DNA of 19,865 nt from Treponema sp. UBA4232 (GTDB lineage: Bacteria > Spirochaetota > Spirochaetia > Treponematales > Treponemataceae), in contig DGXM01000006.1 in the NCBI GenBank assembly GCA_002396325.1, forward strand, positions 1 to 19,865. Reading direction: 5' to 3'. Both the position numbers and the translations under genes were made by a program. Positions within the stretch are counted from its first letter, which is position 1. Each line of letters opens with the position of its first letter. Under the pieces are notes generated by a model. That model was not told the origin of the DNA, ran no database searches, and worked only from the letters and a program-made list of their open reading frames with translations. Positions 13,290 through 19,865 of this stretch are shown here, piece by piece.

Positions 13290-15083
13290 CTAACCATTAG
13301 TAAAGAGTCCAGGACATGCCTTACTAGGATCATAACACTGATAGGGATTGGTCTTATCCGATGACGTATTTCCACTTCCGCTTACGGAAACATTCTCGGA
13401 GCTGCTTCCGCAATAAATATCCCTGTTTCCACTGCCGTGACCGTCCGAGCTTTCGCTGAAAGTACATCCGGTTATAAACACATGATCAGAACCGCCTATG
13501 TCTATGGCTCCCGCATGACCTGAGTTATTGGTGAAAGTACATCCTGTTATATGGACACCTTTGTCAGAATCATAGCTGTTGCCGAAGAGAGATATTGCAC
13601 CTCCCCCGATGTCTCCTTCCGTTTGATTGTTAGTGAAGTTACAGTTGGTGAAAGTAATCATTCCGCTTCCACACCAGTATATCATACCGAAGTTCGCTGT
13701 ATCTTCCAATGTCGAAGCTCCCTTTCCGTTTTGGAAGGTAACGCCAGAAAAATTGTACTGTTCTGACCCAGCAAGAATAATTCCATATTTACCAGCACCA
13801 TCTATCGTGATATTCTTGTTAATCAATATACCGCTTTTTAGCCAAACATCACGGGTAAGCGTTATAGTACCAGACGCGGCATTCAATTGATTAATGAAAG
13901 TTGTTTCATAAGCAGCATCATAATAATCATTCAACTTTCCAGATGGGAAGGTCGAACCGTCTCCCCCGCCTCCACCACCAGAGCCGGACACATTGATGTC
14001 ATACCACGGTGAGGAGAATTTTCCGAAAAACTCCTGATCACCATAAGCATTCAGCTTACACACAAAGAAGACATCCAGCTTTGCCCTGTTGAACTGACTC
14101 ATATCCACCCCAGTCCAATCCATATTGTAGCCTTCATCGGAAAGGAAAGCGTTTATCTCTGCCTCATTTTGGGAAGTTCCATTCCAGTAATTAACAGGTG
14201 TAAAACTAGAGTACCCAACTTCCTGTCCGCTGTCCTTAAGTTTTCCCCTGAGCTCGAAGCGGAGTATAACGGAACTGTATTCGTTAATACGGCTCTTGTT
14301 GCAGTAGTCCGTGGGGTCAGAGCTTAAATAGACGTGACCATTGCTCATGTTTACCTTAACGGAAGGAGGCACGGCATTTGTGTTCAGGACACCGATATCC
14401 CCTCCGCCAGCAATGCCGCTTACGCTCTCCGTAAACCACGAGCCGATTCCAGTAGACTCATCAAAGCAGTCGTATTTCAGCTCAATGTCATAGCGACAGC
14501 CTCTTACGCAGAGAGGGAAAACAAATGTGGGGGTGCCGGCACTAGTCCCAATTTCTTTGTCAGCAAGACCAATGGTCATAACCTTGTTTCCCGCCCATAC
14601 CTGAAGGTGGTTACAATTCGCGGGGAACTGCTTTATCTGGATATTCAGACCGTTAGATGTGGTAAGAACCTTCGCGTGATCATTTTCCCACTCAAACGCT
14701 TTTTTCAGGACAACGGAAACATACGAAACTTTCTCGGCAAAAACCTCGGTTTCCGCGCTTCCCTTGTAGCAAAGACCTCCGAACATGTCGTATGCCTCAA
14801 GCGTCACCGTATAGGAGCCGGGATTCACCTCAAGCTCTATCTGATCTCCACTCTTGCCGTATTCCTCAACAGTGTGGGAGCCGTTCAATTTTTCAAACGT
14901 AATCCTGAATGTGTAGGAAATGGCATCCCCAGCGTCTGCGTTTCTGGAAGAATTTCCCGAACTGGAGCCGTATGGAAGGGACAGGGCTATTAAGGAATTT
15001 TTCTCATCCTGATTCAGAAGATTACCGCAGGAAGAAAGGAGAATCACAATCGCGGTCAAAAAAAGAGCTGCCATTTTCTTCAT
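13290..15083 (-). CDS. Large lipoprotein with C-terminal right-handed beta-helix
   Basis: A 597-residue predicted lipoprotein. The start at 15083 (AGAGGTGG upstream) yields a lipoprotein signal: KK, hydrophobic stretch, LSSC with Cys19 as lipidation site. Residues about 50-140 look like a beta-sandwich ('SYTFRITFEKL', 'GSYTVTLEAYDMFG', 'YVSVVLKK'). A second, unassigned region follows to about 365, then a poly-Gly hinge (about 366-378). From about 395 to 585 the chain repeats short turns of the beta-helix/Pmp type: 'GTITLTRDVWL', 'NITIDGAG', 'YNFSGVTFQNG', 'MITFTNCNFTNNQT', 'GVHITGCTFTNNS', 'HVFITGCTFSESS'. Such proteins are common cell-surface lipoproteins in Treponema, thought to bind or modify polysaccharide or to adhere; no lyase active site is evident here. 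Confidence 0.82.
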   Translation of the reverse strand: MKKMAALFLTAIVILLSSCGNLLNQDEKNSLIALSLPYGSSSGNSSRNADAGDAISYTFRITFEKLNGSHTVEEYGKSGDQIELEVNPGSYTVTLEAYDMFGGLCYKGSAETEVFAEKVSYVSVVLKKAFEWENDHAKVLTTSNGLNIQIKQFPANCNHLQVWAGNKVMTIGLADKEIGTSAGTPTFVFPLCVRGCRYDIELKYDCFDESTGIGSWFTESVSGIAGGGDIGVLNTNAVPPSVKVNMSNGHVYLSSDPTDYCNKSRINEYSSVILRFELRGKLKDSGQEVGYSSFTPVNYWNGTSQNEAEINAFLSDEGYNMDWTGVDMSQFNRAKLDVFFVCKLNAYGDQEFFGKFSSPWYDINVSGSGGGGGGDGSTFPSGKLNDYYDAAYETTFINQLNAASGTITLTRDVWLKSGILINKNITIDGAGKYGIILAGSEQYNFSGVTFQNGKGASTLEDTANFGMIYWCGSGMITFTNCNFTNNQTEGDIGGGAISLFGNSYDSDKGVHITGCTFTNNSGHAGAIDIGGSDHVFITGCTFSESSDGHGSGNRDIYCGSSSENVSVSGSGNTSSDKTNPYQCYDPSKACPGLFTNG

Positions 15084-15283
15084 ATAATCCACCTCTGCAA
15101 AAAAAAAATTTCGCCGCACAGATTTTTCTGGCAACGGGGTTCACTTTATGAATAGCAGCTGAAAATATCATGCAAATCTTTTTTTTATTGTAAGGCATAA
15201 TACTAGGATTCGTCAAGAAAAATTTAAGGGAACCTTCAAAAAGGGGAAACAGGAGGAACTTCGACAAAAAGTGAAAAAAATGC

Positions 15284-15312
15284 TTGACATCTATTTAACA
15301 CTGTTATATTAT
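15284..15312 (+). promoter_or_regulatory. Consensus promoter for the flavodoxin-TetR operon
   Basis: A perfect TTGACA (15284-15289), a 17-base spacer and TATTAT (15307-15312), 32 bp before the start codon at 15345. The -10 box sits inside a palindrome listed separately. Confidence 0.75.
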
Positions 15313-15319
15313 CAATGTT
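15297..15319. promoter_or_regulatory. Palindromic operator candidate for the TetR regulator
   Basis: AACACTGTTA (15297-15306) and TATCAATGTT (15310-15319) are inverted copies matching at 8 of 10 positions, spaced by 3 bases. The palindrome covers the -10 box, a usual place for TetR-type self-repression. Which protein binds is inference. Confidence 0.5.
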
Positions 15320-15344
15320 ATAAAAAGATTGAGGAGGAGGCAGG

Positions 15345-15890
15345 ATGAATATTCTTGTGCTGAACGGAAGTCCCAGAAAAAAAGGTACGGTGTCAGAAGT
15401 GCTGAAGTCCACGGTGAGTAAACTCGAGTCAAAGAATTCCGGCAATTCCGTGGTATGGGAAAACATTTGCAGTCTGAAACATTCCTTCTGCAACGGCTGT
15501 ATGAAATGCAGGGCAAGCGGAAAGTGCATTCTTCCGGCCGATGATGCGCACAGAATTGCAGACGAAATAAAAGCCTGTGATATGATTTTCGTGGGAACAC
15601 CTGTTTATTGGGGAAATATGAACGGCAGACTCAAAATCCTGTTTGACCGTTTGGTGGGTTCATTGATGGCAGAGTCGAAGATGGGCATTCCTATTCCCCT
15701 TCACAAAGGAAAAAAAGCCGTGATTGTCACAGCCTGCACCACACCGTTTCCATTCAATTACATATGCGGGCAGTCAACGGGGGCAGTCCGTGCAGTAAAG
15801 GAAGTCCTCAAATCCTCCGGATTCAGAATAACAAAGAAAATCAACATTGCAGGAACCAAAAACAAATCCTTCAAATCAATGGAGAAATAA
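15345..15890 (+). CDS. Flavodoxin/iron-sulfur flavoprotein family NAD(P)H-dependent oxidoreductase
   Basis: A 181-residue flavoprotein; the start has GAGGAGGAGG upstream. It begins with the FMN-phosphate loop 'MNILVLNGSPRKKGTVSEVL' and carries the flavin-binding 'GTPVYWGNMNGRLKILFDR' (residues 84-102). Between them is a Cys cluster, Cys49-x2-Cys52-x2-Cys55-x5-Cys61, of the kind found in iron-sulfur flavoproteins, which may hold a 4Fe-4S cluster. These enzymes pass electrons from NAD(P)H or ferredoxin to quinones, nitro-compounds or other acceptors. It is first gene of a two-gene operon with a TetR regulator (1 bp between stop and start), so it is probably induced by a toxic or redox-active ligand. 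Confidence 0.87.
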   Translation: MNILVLNGSPRKKGTVSEVLKSTVSKLESKNSGNSVVWENICSLKHSFCNGCMKCRASGKCILPADDAHRIADEIKACDMIFVGTPVYWGNMNGRLKILFDRLVGSLMAESKMGIPIPLHKGKKAVIVTACTTPFPFNYICGQSTGAVRAVKEVLKSSGFRITKKINIAGTKNKSFKSMEK

Positions 15891-15891
15891 A

Positions 15892-16485
15892 ATGCGCAAT
15901 GCCAATCCTGAAATAGTTCCGATGATAAAAGAAAAAACGCTTGGACTTTTGATGGACAAAAATCCTGATGAAATCGGAATGAGGGAAATAGCCAAGGAAT
16001 GCGGTGTGACTGCAACTCTGATTTACCATTATTACAAAGACAAGACGGAACTTTTTCAGTCAATTGGGCTTGACTGTATCTTGAAGCTCAATGAAATCAT
16101 TACAAAGGCGGCGGAAAAAAAACGCAAGCCGAAAGAAAGGGCAATTGCGGCGGCAAAGGCTTTCAGGGACTGGTGTTTTGAAAATCCCAGGAAGGCGGTG
16201 CTTGTGATGCAGGGAATCGAGTCTGCGGAGGAGGGAGACCCGGAGCATCTTGAAAAATATTATTCATGCCTCCGGACAGGAGAAAAGCTCTTGAAGGATG
16301 CCGTGGATGCAGGAGCCGCAAAATCAAAAAACATCGCTCTTGACATCGGAGTTTTGGTTTCAGGCTTATGGGGCTGCTGTGAAGCTGTGATTCTGAAAAA
16401 ATCAGATGCACAATATTGGAAAAACGGAACGGTGTTTACAGACAGATTGATTGAAATGTGGTCGAGCCAGATTTTCACAAAATAA
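15892..16485 (+). CDS. TetR/AcrR-family transcriptional regulator
   Basis: A 197-residue regulator starting 1 bp after the flavodoxin gene stop; its GGAG ribosome site lies within that gene's last codons, so translation is coupled. The N-terminal helix-turn-helix is 'IGMREIAKECGVTATLIYHY' (residues 28-47) followed by YKDKTELF, the standard TetR signature. The C-terminal part is helical and would bind a ligand and dimerise; it contains 'SGLWGCCEAVILKK', like TetR_C domains of unknown ligand. It likely controls its own operon through the palindrome at 15297-15319. Ligand unknown. Confidence 0.88.
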   Translation: MRNANPEIVPMIKEKTLGLLMDKNPDEIGMREIAKECGVTATLIYHYYKDKTELFQSIGLDCILKLNEIITKAAEKKRKPKERAIAAAKAFRDWCFENPRKAVLVMQGIESAEEGDPEHLEKYYSCLRTGEKLLKDAVDAGAAKSKNIALDIGVLVSGLWGCCEAVILKKSDAQYWKNGTVFTDRLIEMWSSQIFTK

Positions 16486-16493
16486 AAAATGAA

Positions 16494-16521
16494 CCGCATA
16501 TCCAATTGTTTGGGTCTGCGG
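16494..16521 (-). terminator. Hairpin terminator of the D-amino-acid aminotransferase gene
   Basis: CCGCATATCCAA (16494-16505) pairs with TTGGGTCTGCGG (16510-16521) around TTGT, with one mismatch and one G-T pair. On the minus strand it is followed by TTCATTTTTTATT, a good U-tract. It also bounds the tetR end on the other strand. Confidence 0.75.
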
Positions 16522-16540
16522 ATTACCTCTTGTGCAGGCA

Positions 16541-17398
16541 TTATAAAATGTCAGTCTTGAATCCGGTTTCCCTTTCAAAGTCCGCGACACATTCCGTCTG
16601 AAGTATTCTGAGAAGTCTTTCGTCTTTTCCTCCCACTGCCTTTCCGTCAATCTCGCATACAGGCACACCGAAAGTGGATGAGCAGGTGATTACGACCTCA
16701 TCCGCGGAAAAAAGCTCGTCAATGCCAAAGGGGCTTTCTTCACAGGGCACACCGAGTCTTTTGCAGATTTCCAGAAAATGACGACGGCAGGTTCCCGGCA
16801 GAATAAGATTGTCAAGCGGCGGCGTGATGAAAACACCGTTCTTCAGAATCTGCACGTTGTTGTGCGCACATTCCGTCACTCTGTCTCCGCGGTGGAAAAT
16901 CACTTCGCTGCATCCCTTTCTTTTTGCCTCTTCGCTTGCAAGAACAGCCGGCAGAAGGTCTATCGTCTTTATGTCGCAGTGCAGGAATCTGGTGTCCTCC
17001 TTTGTGATGACTTTCCACGGTTTTCTAAGGTCGGTGAGAGGGGCCTCGTAAATGTAGATTATTATGTTTGCATCGGTTTCGGGAAATGTGAAATTTCTTC
17101 TGGATGTTCCGCGTGTCGCCTGCCAGTATACGAAAAGGGTTTCGTCCGAATCTGCAAGATTTACGCAGTTCTGTATTTCCGTCTCAAGTTCTTCTTTCGA
17201 GAAATCAATCGTGATGTCCACCTTGGAAAGCGAATTGAAGAATCTCTCCAGATGATAGTCCGCCTCAAACAGACTGTGATTTGCCGCCATCGTTGCATCG
17301 TAAACACCGTCTCCGAAAAACACCGACCTGTCGTTCAGAGGAATCCTCATGTCGTCAATCTCGCTGATGCGCCCGTTGTAATAAGCCACCGTCTTCAT
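16541..17398 (-). CDS. dat: D-amino-acid aminotransferase (class IV PLP enzyme)
   Basis: A 285-residue fold-type IV aminotransferase, matching the length of Bacillus D-alanine aminotransferase; GGAGG precedes the start. Markers: 'PLNDRSVFFGDGVYD', 'HLERFFNSL', 'ATRGTSRRNF', 'FLHCDIKTIDLLP' with the PLP Lys144, 'RGDRVTECAHNNV' with Glu176 that contacts the PLP ring, and 'LILPGTCRR'. Such enzymes interconvert D-alanine and D-glutamate, supplying the cell wall. In the Bacillus enzyme an Arg-Asn-His triad (His100) helps bind the substrate carboxylate; here the His position is Phe103 while Arg101 is kept. Branched-chain or (R)-amine transaminase activity is the main alternative. Cytoplasmic, single gene, convergent with the TetR gene. 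Confidence 0.83.
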   Translation of the reverse strand: MKTVAYYNGRISEIDDMRIPLNDRSVFFGDGVYDATMAANHSLFEADYHLERFFNSLSKVDITIDFSKEELETEIQNCVNLADSDETLFVYWQATRGTSRRNFTFPETDANIIIYIYEAPLTDLRKPWKVITKEDTRFLHCDIKTIDLLPAVLASEEAKRKGCSEVIFHRGDRVTECAHNNVQILKNGVFITPPLDNLILPGTCRRHFLEICKRLGVPCEESPFGIDELFSADEVVITCSSTFGVPVCEIDGKAVGGKDERLLRILQTECVADFERETGFKTDIL

Positions 17399-17542
17399 AG
17401 AGCCTCCTGAAACATTGACCGGAACACGAAGTGGAAAAATATCCGTTTCCAGAAATGCTTATTACAAGGTAATGTTTTTTTCTCCGAGTTTCAACGGTTC
17501 CAATGGCAATGTATTATAGAAAATTCCTTTAACAGGTGATAC

Positions 17543-17566
17543 AAAACTCGTATTAGCCAGAGTTTT
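17543..17566. repeat. Perfect inverted repeat in the metY upstream region
   Basis: AAAACTC (17543-17549) and GAGTTTT (17560-17566) are exact inverted copies with a 10-base loop. It lies just before TATAGT (17577-17582), a possible -10, so it may be an operator over the -35 region, or the end signal of a short transcript. Confidence 0.45.
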
Positions 17567-17621
17567 CAAAATGATGTATAGTCGAGTCATCTGAAAGAGA
17601 AAAAAGGAGTCGGGGCTGCTC

Positions 17622-17678
17622 TTGGAAAACCCGGAGGACTTTCGTGAGTGCGCCTTGAAAATCAAAAAGAGCGGATGA
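17622..17678 (+). CDS. Possible 18-codon leader peptide of metY
   Basis: A short frame from TTG 17622 (CTG at 17616 also possible, AGGAG at 17605-17609) to TGA 17678 would encode MENPEDFRECALKIKKSG. It ends 18 bp before the metY start. It may act as a coupled leader or be chance; sulfur-linked control is suggested only by the single Cys codon and by position. Confidence 0.2.
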   Translation: MENPEDFRECALKIKKSG

Positions 17679-17696
17679 GCTCAGGAGGAAAAGATT

Positions 17697-19007
17697 ATGG
17701 CAGACAAAAACATCAAGGATTCATCAAACTGGAAATTCGAGACGAGACAACTTCACATCGGACAGGAAGAGGCTGATCCCGCAACAGACGCACGCGCCGT
17801 TCCAATTTACGCAACGTCATCATTCGTGTTTCACAATGCCCAGCACGCGGCAGACAGATTCGGTCTCCGTGATGCAGGAAATATTTACGGCCGCCTCACA
17901 AATCCCACCGAGGACATCTTCGAAAGACGCATCGCATCCCTTGAAGGAGGAGTTGCGGCCCTTGCAACATCGTCAGGAGCGGCGGCAATCAATTACACAA
18001 TAACGGCTCTGGCAAAAAACGGAGAGCACATAGTTGCATCCAAGACAATATACGGCGGCACATACAATCTTCTGGCGCACACACTTCCTCTTACCGCAGG
18101 AGTTACAACCACATTCGTTGATCCTGACAAGGAAGGCTCGTTTGAATCCGCAATCAGGGAAAACACAAAGGCCGTCTTCATCGAAACGCTTGGAAACCCC
18201 AACTCCAACATCATCGACATCGAGAAAATCGCAGCCGTCGCGCACAGTCACAATATCCCGCTTGTGATTGACTCCACTTTCGCAACTCCGTATCTTGTCA
18301 GACCCATCGAATACGGGGCGGACATCGTGATTCATTCGGCAACGAAATTCATCGGCGGACACGGAACCGCAATCGGAGGCGTGATTGTTGACAGCGGAAA
18401 ATTCGACTGGAAGAAGTCGGGCCGCTATCCGTGGATTTCCGAGGCCAACCCAAGCTACCACGGAATCTCGTTTGCAGATGCAGTGGGGCCTGCCGCATTC
18501 GTCACCTATATCCGTGCAATCCTTCTGCGCGATACAGGCTCAACCCTCTCGCCGTTCCATGCCTTCCTGTTCCTTCAGGGACTCGAGACTCTTTCGCTCA
18601 GGGTGCAGCGCCACGTGGAGAATGCCCTGAAGATTGTGAACTATCTTTCAAAACATCCGCAGGTAGAGGCGGTGCATCATCCCTCGCTTCCCACCGAGCC
18701 CAGCCACAGCCTTTACAAAAAATACTTCCCCAACGGAGGAGGCTCAATCTTCACTTTCGAGATAAGGGGAAACGACGAGACCGCAAAGAAATTCATCGAC
18801 AATCTTGCCATCTTCTCGCTGCTTGCAAACGTTGCCGACGTGAAATCCCTCGTGATTCATCCCGCCAGCACGACCCACTCCCAGCTCACGGGAGAAGAGC
18901 TTCTTGACCAGGGAATCAAGCCGAACACAATCAGGCTTTCAATAGGAATCGAAGACGCAGACGACCTCATCGCCGCTCTTGATGCCGCATTCGAAGCGGT
19001 CCGCTGA
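17697..19007 (+). CDS. metY: O-acetylhomoserine sulfhydrylase (aminocarboxypropyltransferase)
   Basis: A 436-residue PLP enzyme of the Cys/Met-metabolism family, full length for MetY (about 430, longer than MetB/MetC at about 390). The start has AGGAGGA upstream. Landmarks: 'RAVPIYATSSFVF', 'YGRLTNPTEDIFERRIASLE', 'SSGAAAI', 'ASKTIYGGTYNLL', 'ETLGNPN', Asp192 in 'VIDSTFATPY' and the PLP Lys217 in 'HSATKFIGGHG', then 'SLVIHPASTTHSQL' and 'IRLSIGIED'. It joins sulfide (or methanethiol) to O-acetyl-L-homoserine, giving homocysteine (or methionine) and acetate. The long leader (about 110 nt after a possible TATAGT) suggests transcript-level control; I see no known SAM-riboswitch pattern. The gene following, ybaK-like, has its own promoter. 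Confidence 0.93.
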   Translation: MADKNIKDSSNWKFETRQLHIGQEEADPATDARAVPIYATSSFVFHNAQHAADRFGLRDAGNIYGRLTNPTEDIFERRIASLEGGVAALATSSGAAAINYTITALAKNGEHIVASKTIYGGTYNLLAHTLPLTAGVTTTFVDPDKEGSFESAIRENTKAVFIETLGNPNSNIIDIEKIAAVAHSHNIPLVIDSTFATPYLVRPIEYGADIVIHSATKFIGGHGTAIGGVIVDSGKFDWKKSGRYPWISEANPSYHGISFADAVGPAAFVTYIRAILLRDTGSTLSPFHAFLFLQGLETLSLRVQRHVENALKIVNYLSKHPQVEAVHHPSLPTEPSHSLYKKYFPNGGGSIFTFEIRGNDETAKKFIDNLAIFSLLANVADVKSLVIHPASTTHSQLTGEELLDQGIKPNTIRLSIGIEDADDLIAALDAAFEAVR

Positions 19008-19026
19008 AATCCCGGATCAACGATTC

Positions 19027-19055
19027 TTTACTTTATGAACGCAAGGGTGTATACT
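19027..19055 (+). promoter_or_regulatory. Sigma70-like promoter for the YbaK/EbsC gene
   Basis: TTTACT (19027-19032), a 17-base spacer and TATACT (19050-19055), 19 bp upstream of the start codon; GGAGGA lies between. Confidence 0.6.
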
Positions 19056-19074
19056 GAACGGCCGGAGGAACGGA

Positions 19075-19548
19075 ATGTCCATTGAAACAGTGCGTGCGTA
19101 TCTTGCAGGATACGGATATGAGGAAAAAATCATAGAACTCCCTGAATCCAGTGCCACGGTCGCCCTTGCGGCGGAAGCCCTTCATACAGACCCGGATCAG
19201 ATAGCGAAGACGCTTGCTTTTGAAGTCGGTGAGCATCCCATAGTCGTGGTGGTTGCCGGAAACAGAAAAATCGACAACGCAAAATACCGCCACAGGTTTT
19301 CTGCAAAGGCAAAAATGATTTCCCCCGATGCACTGGTCGAGAAAGTGGGCCACGCAATGGGCGGAGTCTGTCCGTTTGCAGTCCGCGACGGCGTTGAGAT
19401 TTACCTCGATGAATCCCTCCGCGACTGGAACACGGTTTTTCCTGCCTGTGGAAGCGGCAACAGTGCCATCGAACTCTCGATTCCAGAGCTTGAAAAGCTG
19501 TGTCCTTCCGCAGAATGGGTCGATGTCTCAAAAAAGACCGGACAGTAA
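19075..19548 (+). CDS. YbaK/EbsC-family aminoacyl-tRNA editing protein
   Basis: A 157-residue single-domain protein of the YbaK/ProX/EbsC family, which hydrolyses wrongly charged tRNAs such as Cys-tRNA(Pro) or Ala-tRNA(Pro) in trans. Markers are 'SSATVALAAEALHTDPDQIAKTLAF' (with the conserved Lys of AKTL), 'VVVVAGNRKID', 'VGHAMGGVCPFAV' (the GxxPxxx substrate loop) and 'VFPACGSGNSAIELS', where YbaK relatives have 'v..gsGs....l..'. A GGAGGA ribosome site precedes the ATG. Exact tRNA substrate cannot be read. The gene follows metY but has its own promoter. Confidence 0.88.
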   Translation: MSIETVRAYLAGYGYEEKIIELPESSATVALAAEALHTDPDQIAKTLAFEVGEHPIVVVVAGNRKIDNAKYRHRFSAKAKMISPDALVEKVGHAMGGVCPFAVRDGVEIYLDESLRDWNTVFPACGSGNSAIELSIPELEKLCPSAEWVDVSKKTGQ

Positions 19549-19558
19549 AAGCATTTTC

Positions 19559-19665
19559 CTCATACGGGGGTTCCCGCCGCATGCGTCGGTCGGGTCTTCC
19601 ACCACTCGGTAACCCTCGGTGCTCCGCACTGCGCTCCGCGCCTGGTTCCACACCCTAACCCGGAA
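19559..19665. repeat. GC-rich intergenic element, probable dispersed repeat
   Basis: The roughly 100 bp after the YbaK stop codon are clearly richer in G and C than the flanks and hold short internal duplications: CTCGGT twice (at about 19604 and 19614) and GCTCCGC twice (at about 19620 and 19633), plus GGGTTCCC and CCGCATGCG. No reading frame here has a ribosome site. Texture suggests a family of intergenic repeats, but only one copy lies in this window. Confidence 0.4.
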
Positions 19666-19773
19666 AATCCCCTCGAAAAAATCAGGGCTCTGAATCGCAC
19701 AATTCCTATAGTCCCTGTTTATAATGCGCAATAAAAAAAATGTATTATTCACGGGAACGGAAAAGCATTATTA

Positions 19774-19802
19774 TTGTTTCATTCGGCATAATCTGGTATA
19801 GT
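19774..19802 (+). promoter_or_regulatory. Promoter of the LysR-like gene at the right edge
   Basis: TTGTTT (19774-19779), a 17-base spacer and TATAGT (19797-19802), 35 bp before the ATG at 19838. Confidence 0.5.
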
Positions 19803-19837
19803 CTGTACAGGCTTTCCACGCCGAAGGGGGCAGTAAA

Positions 19838-19865
19838 TGACCATTCAGCAGATTCGTTATGTAAT
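19838..19865 (+). CDS. Probable LysR-family regulator, first codons only
   Basis: The window ends nine codons into this gene. The visible start MTIQQIRYV is the standard opening of LysR-type regulators (compare 'MtlqQLryfvav'), and GGGGG lies 5 bases upstream with a promoter further up. The remainder, and so the target genes, are outside the window. Confidence 0.45.

Noticed and set aside
14334..14993. 219-codon plus-strand frame opposite the beta-helix lipoprotein
   Set aside because: Antisense to a gene with clear signal and repeats; composition typical of a shadow frame.
16778..17410. 210-codon plus-strand frame opposite the aminotransferase
   Set aside because: Antisense to a full-length PLP enzyme, no ribosome site, no motif.
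17399..17696. SAM-riboswitch before metY
   Set aside because: No SAM-I, SAM-II or SAM-IV style conserved core could be seen in the leader; only generic dyads.
1..19865. CRISPR array, insertion sequence or prophage
   Set aside because: No regularly spaced repeats, transposase, integrase or phage structural gene was found in either strand.

Overview
The window reads as a spirochaete chromosome segment, most likely from a free-living or gut/rumen Treponema. This is inferred from protein flavour and context: an S1-repeat protein, lipobox-bearing lipoproteins, a secreted GH5 glucanase, GGAGG-type ribosome sites with occasional TTG starts, and sigma70-like promoters with TATACT/TATAAT boxes. No rRNA, tRNA, CRISPR array, transposase or prophage gene was seen. 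Coding density is high and genes are in short operons on both strands.

Left part (1-6757). The 3' end of a phytoene-desaturase-like FAD oxidoreductase enters from the left (+). Four minus-strand genes then form a tight operon, transcribed from about 3679 down to 907: a membrane-anchored or secreted barnase-type ribonuclease, its barstar inhibitor, an aspartate/glutamate leucyltransferase (Bpt) and a secreted DNase I-fold (EEP) protein. A DUF4367-like lipoprotein follows with its own promoter. Next come a secreted lysozyme/SLT-like protein with a TTG start, a small coiled-coil protein, a membrane diguanylate cyclase and a YfcE-type phosphodiesterase.

Middle (6758-11700). A LURP-one-related (LOR/YxjI-like) protein and a Nudix hydrolase are co-directional. 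They are followed by a GH5 endoglucanase whose N-terminus holds two copies of an unidentified beta-rich module, then a good terminator and a four-S1-domain protein (minus). Upstream of the S1 gene lies a roughly 300-bp structured, gene-free stretch and a fossil locus in which the start of an SDR oxidoreductase is fused, with frameshifts and deletion, to the C-terminus of a sugar-nucleotide-epimerase-like protein.

Right part (11700-19865). Here are a guanine-deaminase-like enzyme, an esterase-D/CE1-type esterase, a large beta-helix lipoprotein, and a flavodoxin/iron-sulfur flavoprotein plus TetR regulator operon with a palindrome over its promoter. They are followed by a D-amino-acid aminotransferase, O-acetylhomoserine sulfhydrylase (metY) with a structured leader, and a YbaK/EbsC tRNA-editing protein. 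A GC-rich intergenic element that looks like a dispersed repeat comes next, then the first codons of a probable LysR regulator.

The most notable system is the barnase-barstar-Bpt-EEP operon: an exported RNase, its cytoplasmic inhibitor, an N-degron enzyme and an exported nuclease-fold protein, apparently co-transcribed and translationally coupled. All functional calls come from reading the sequence; no database search was run.
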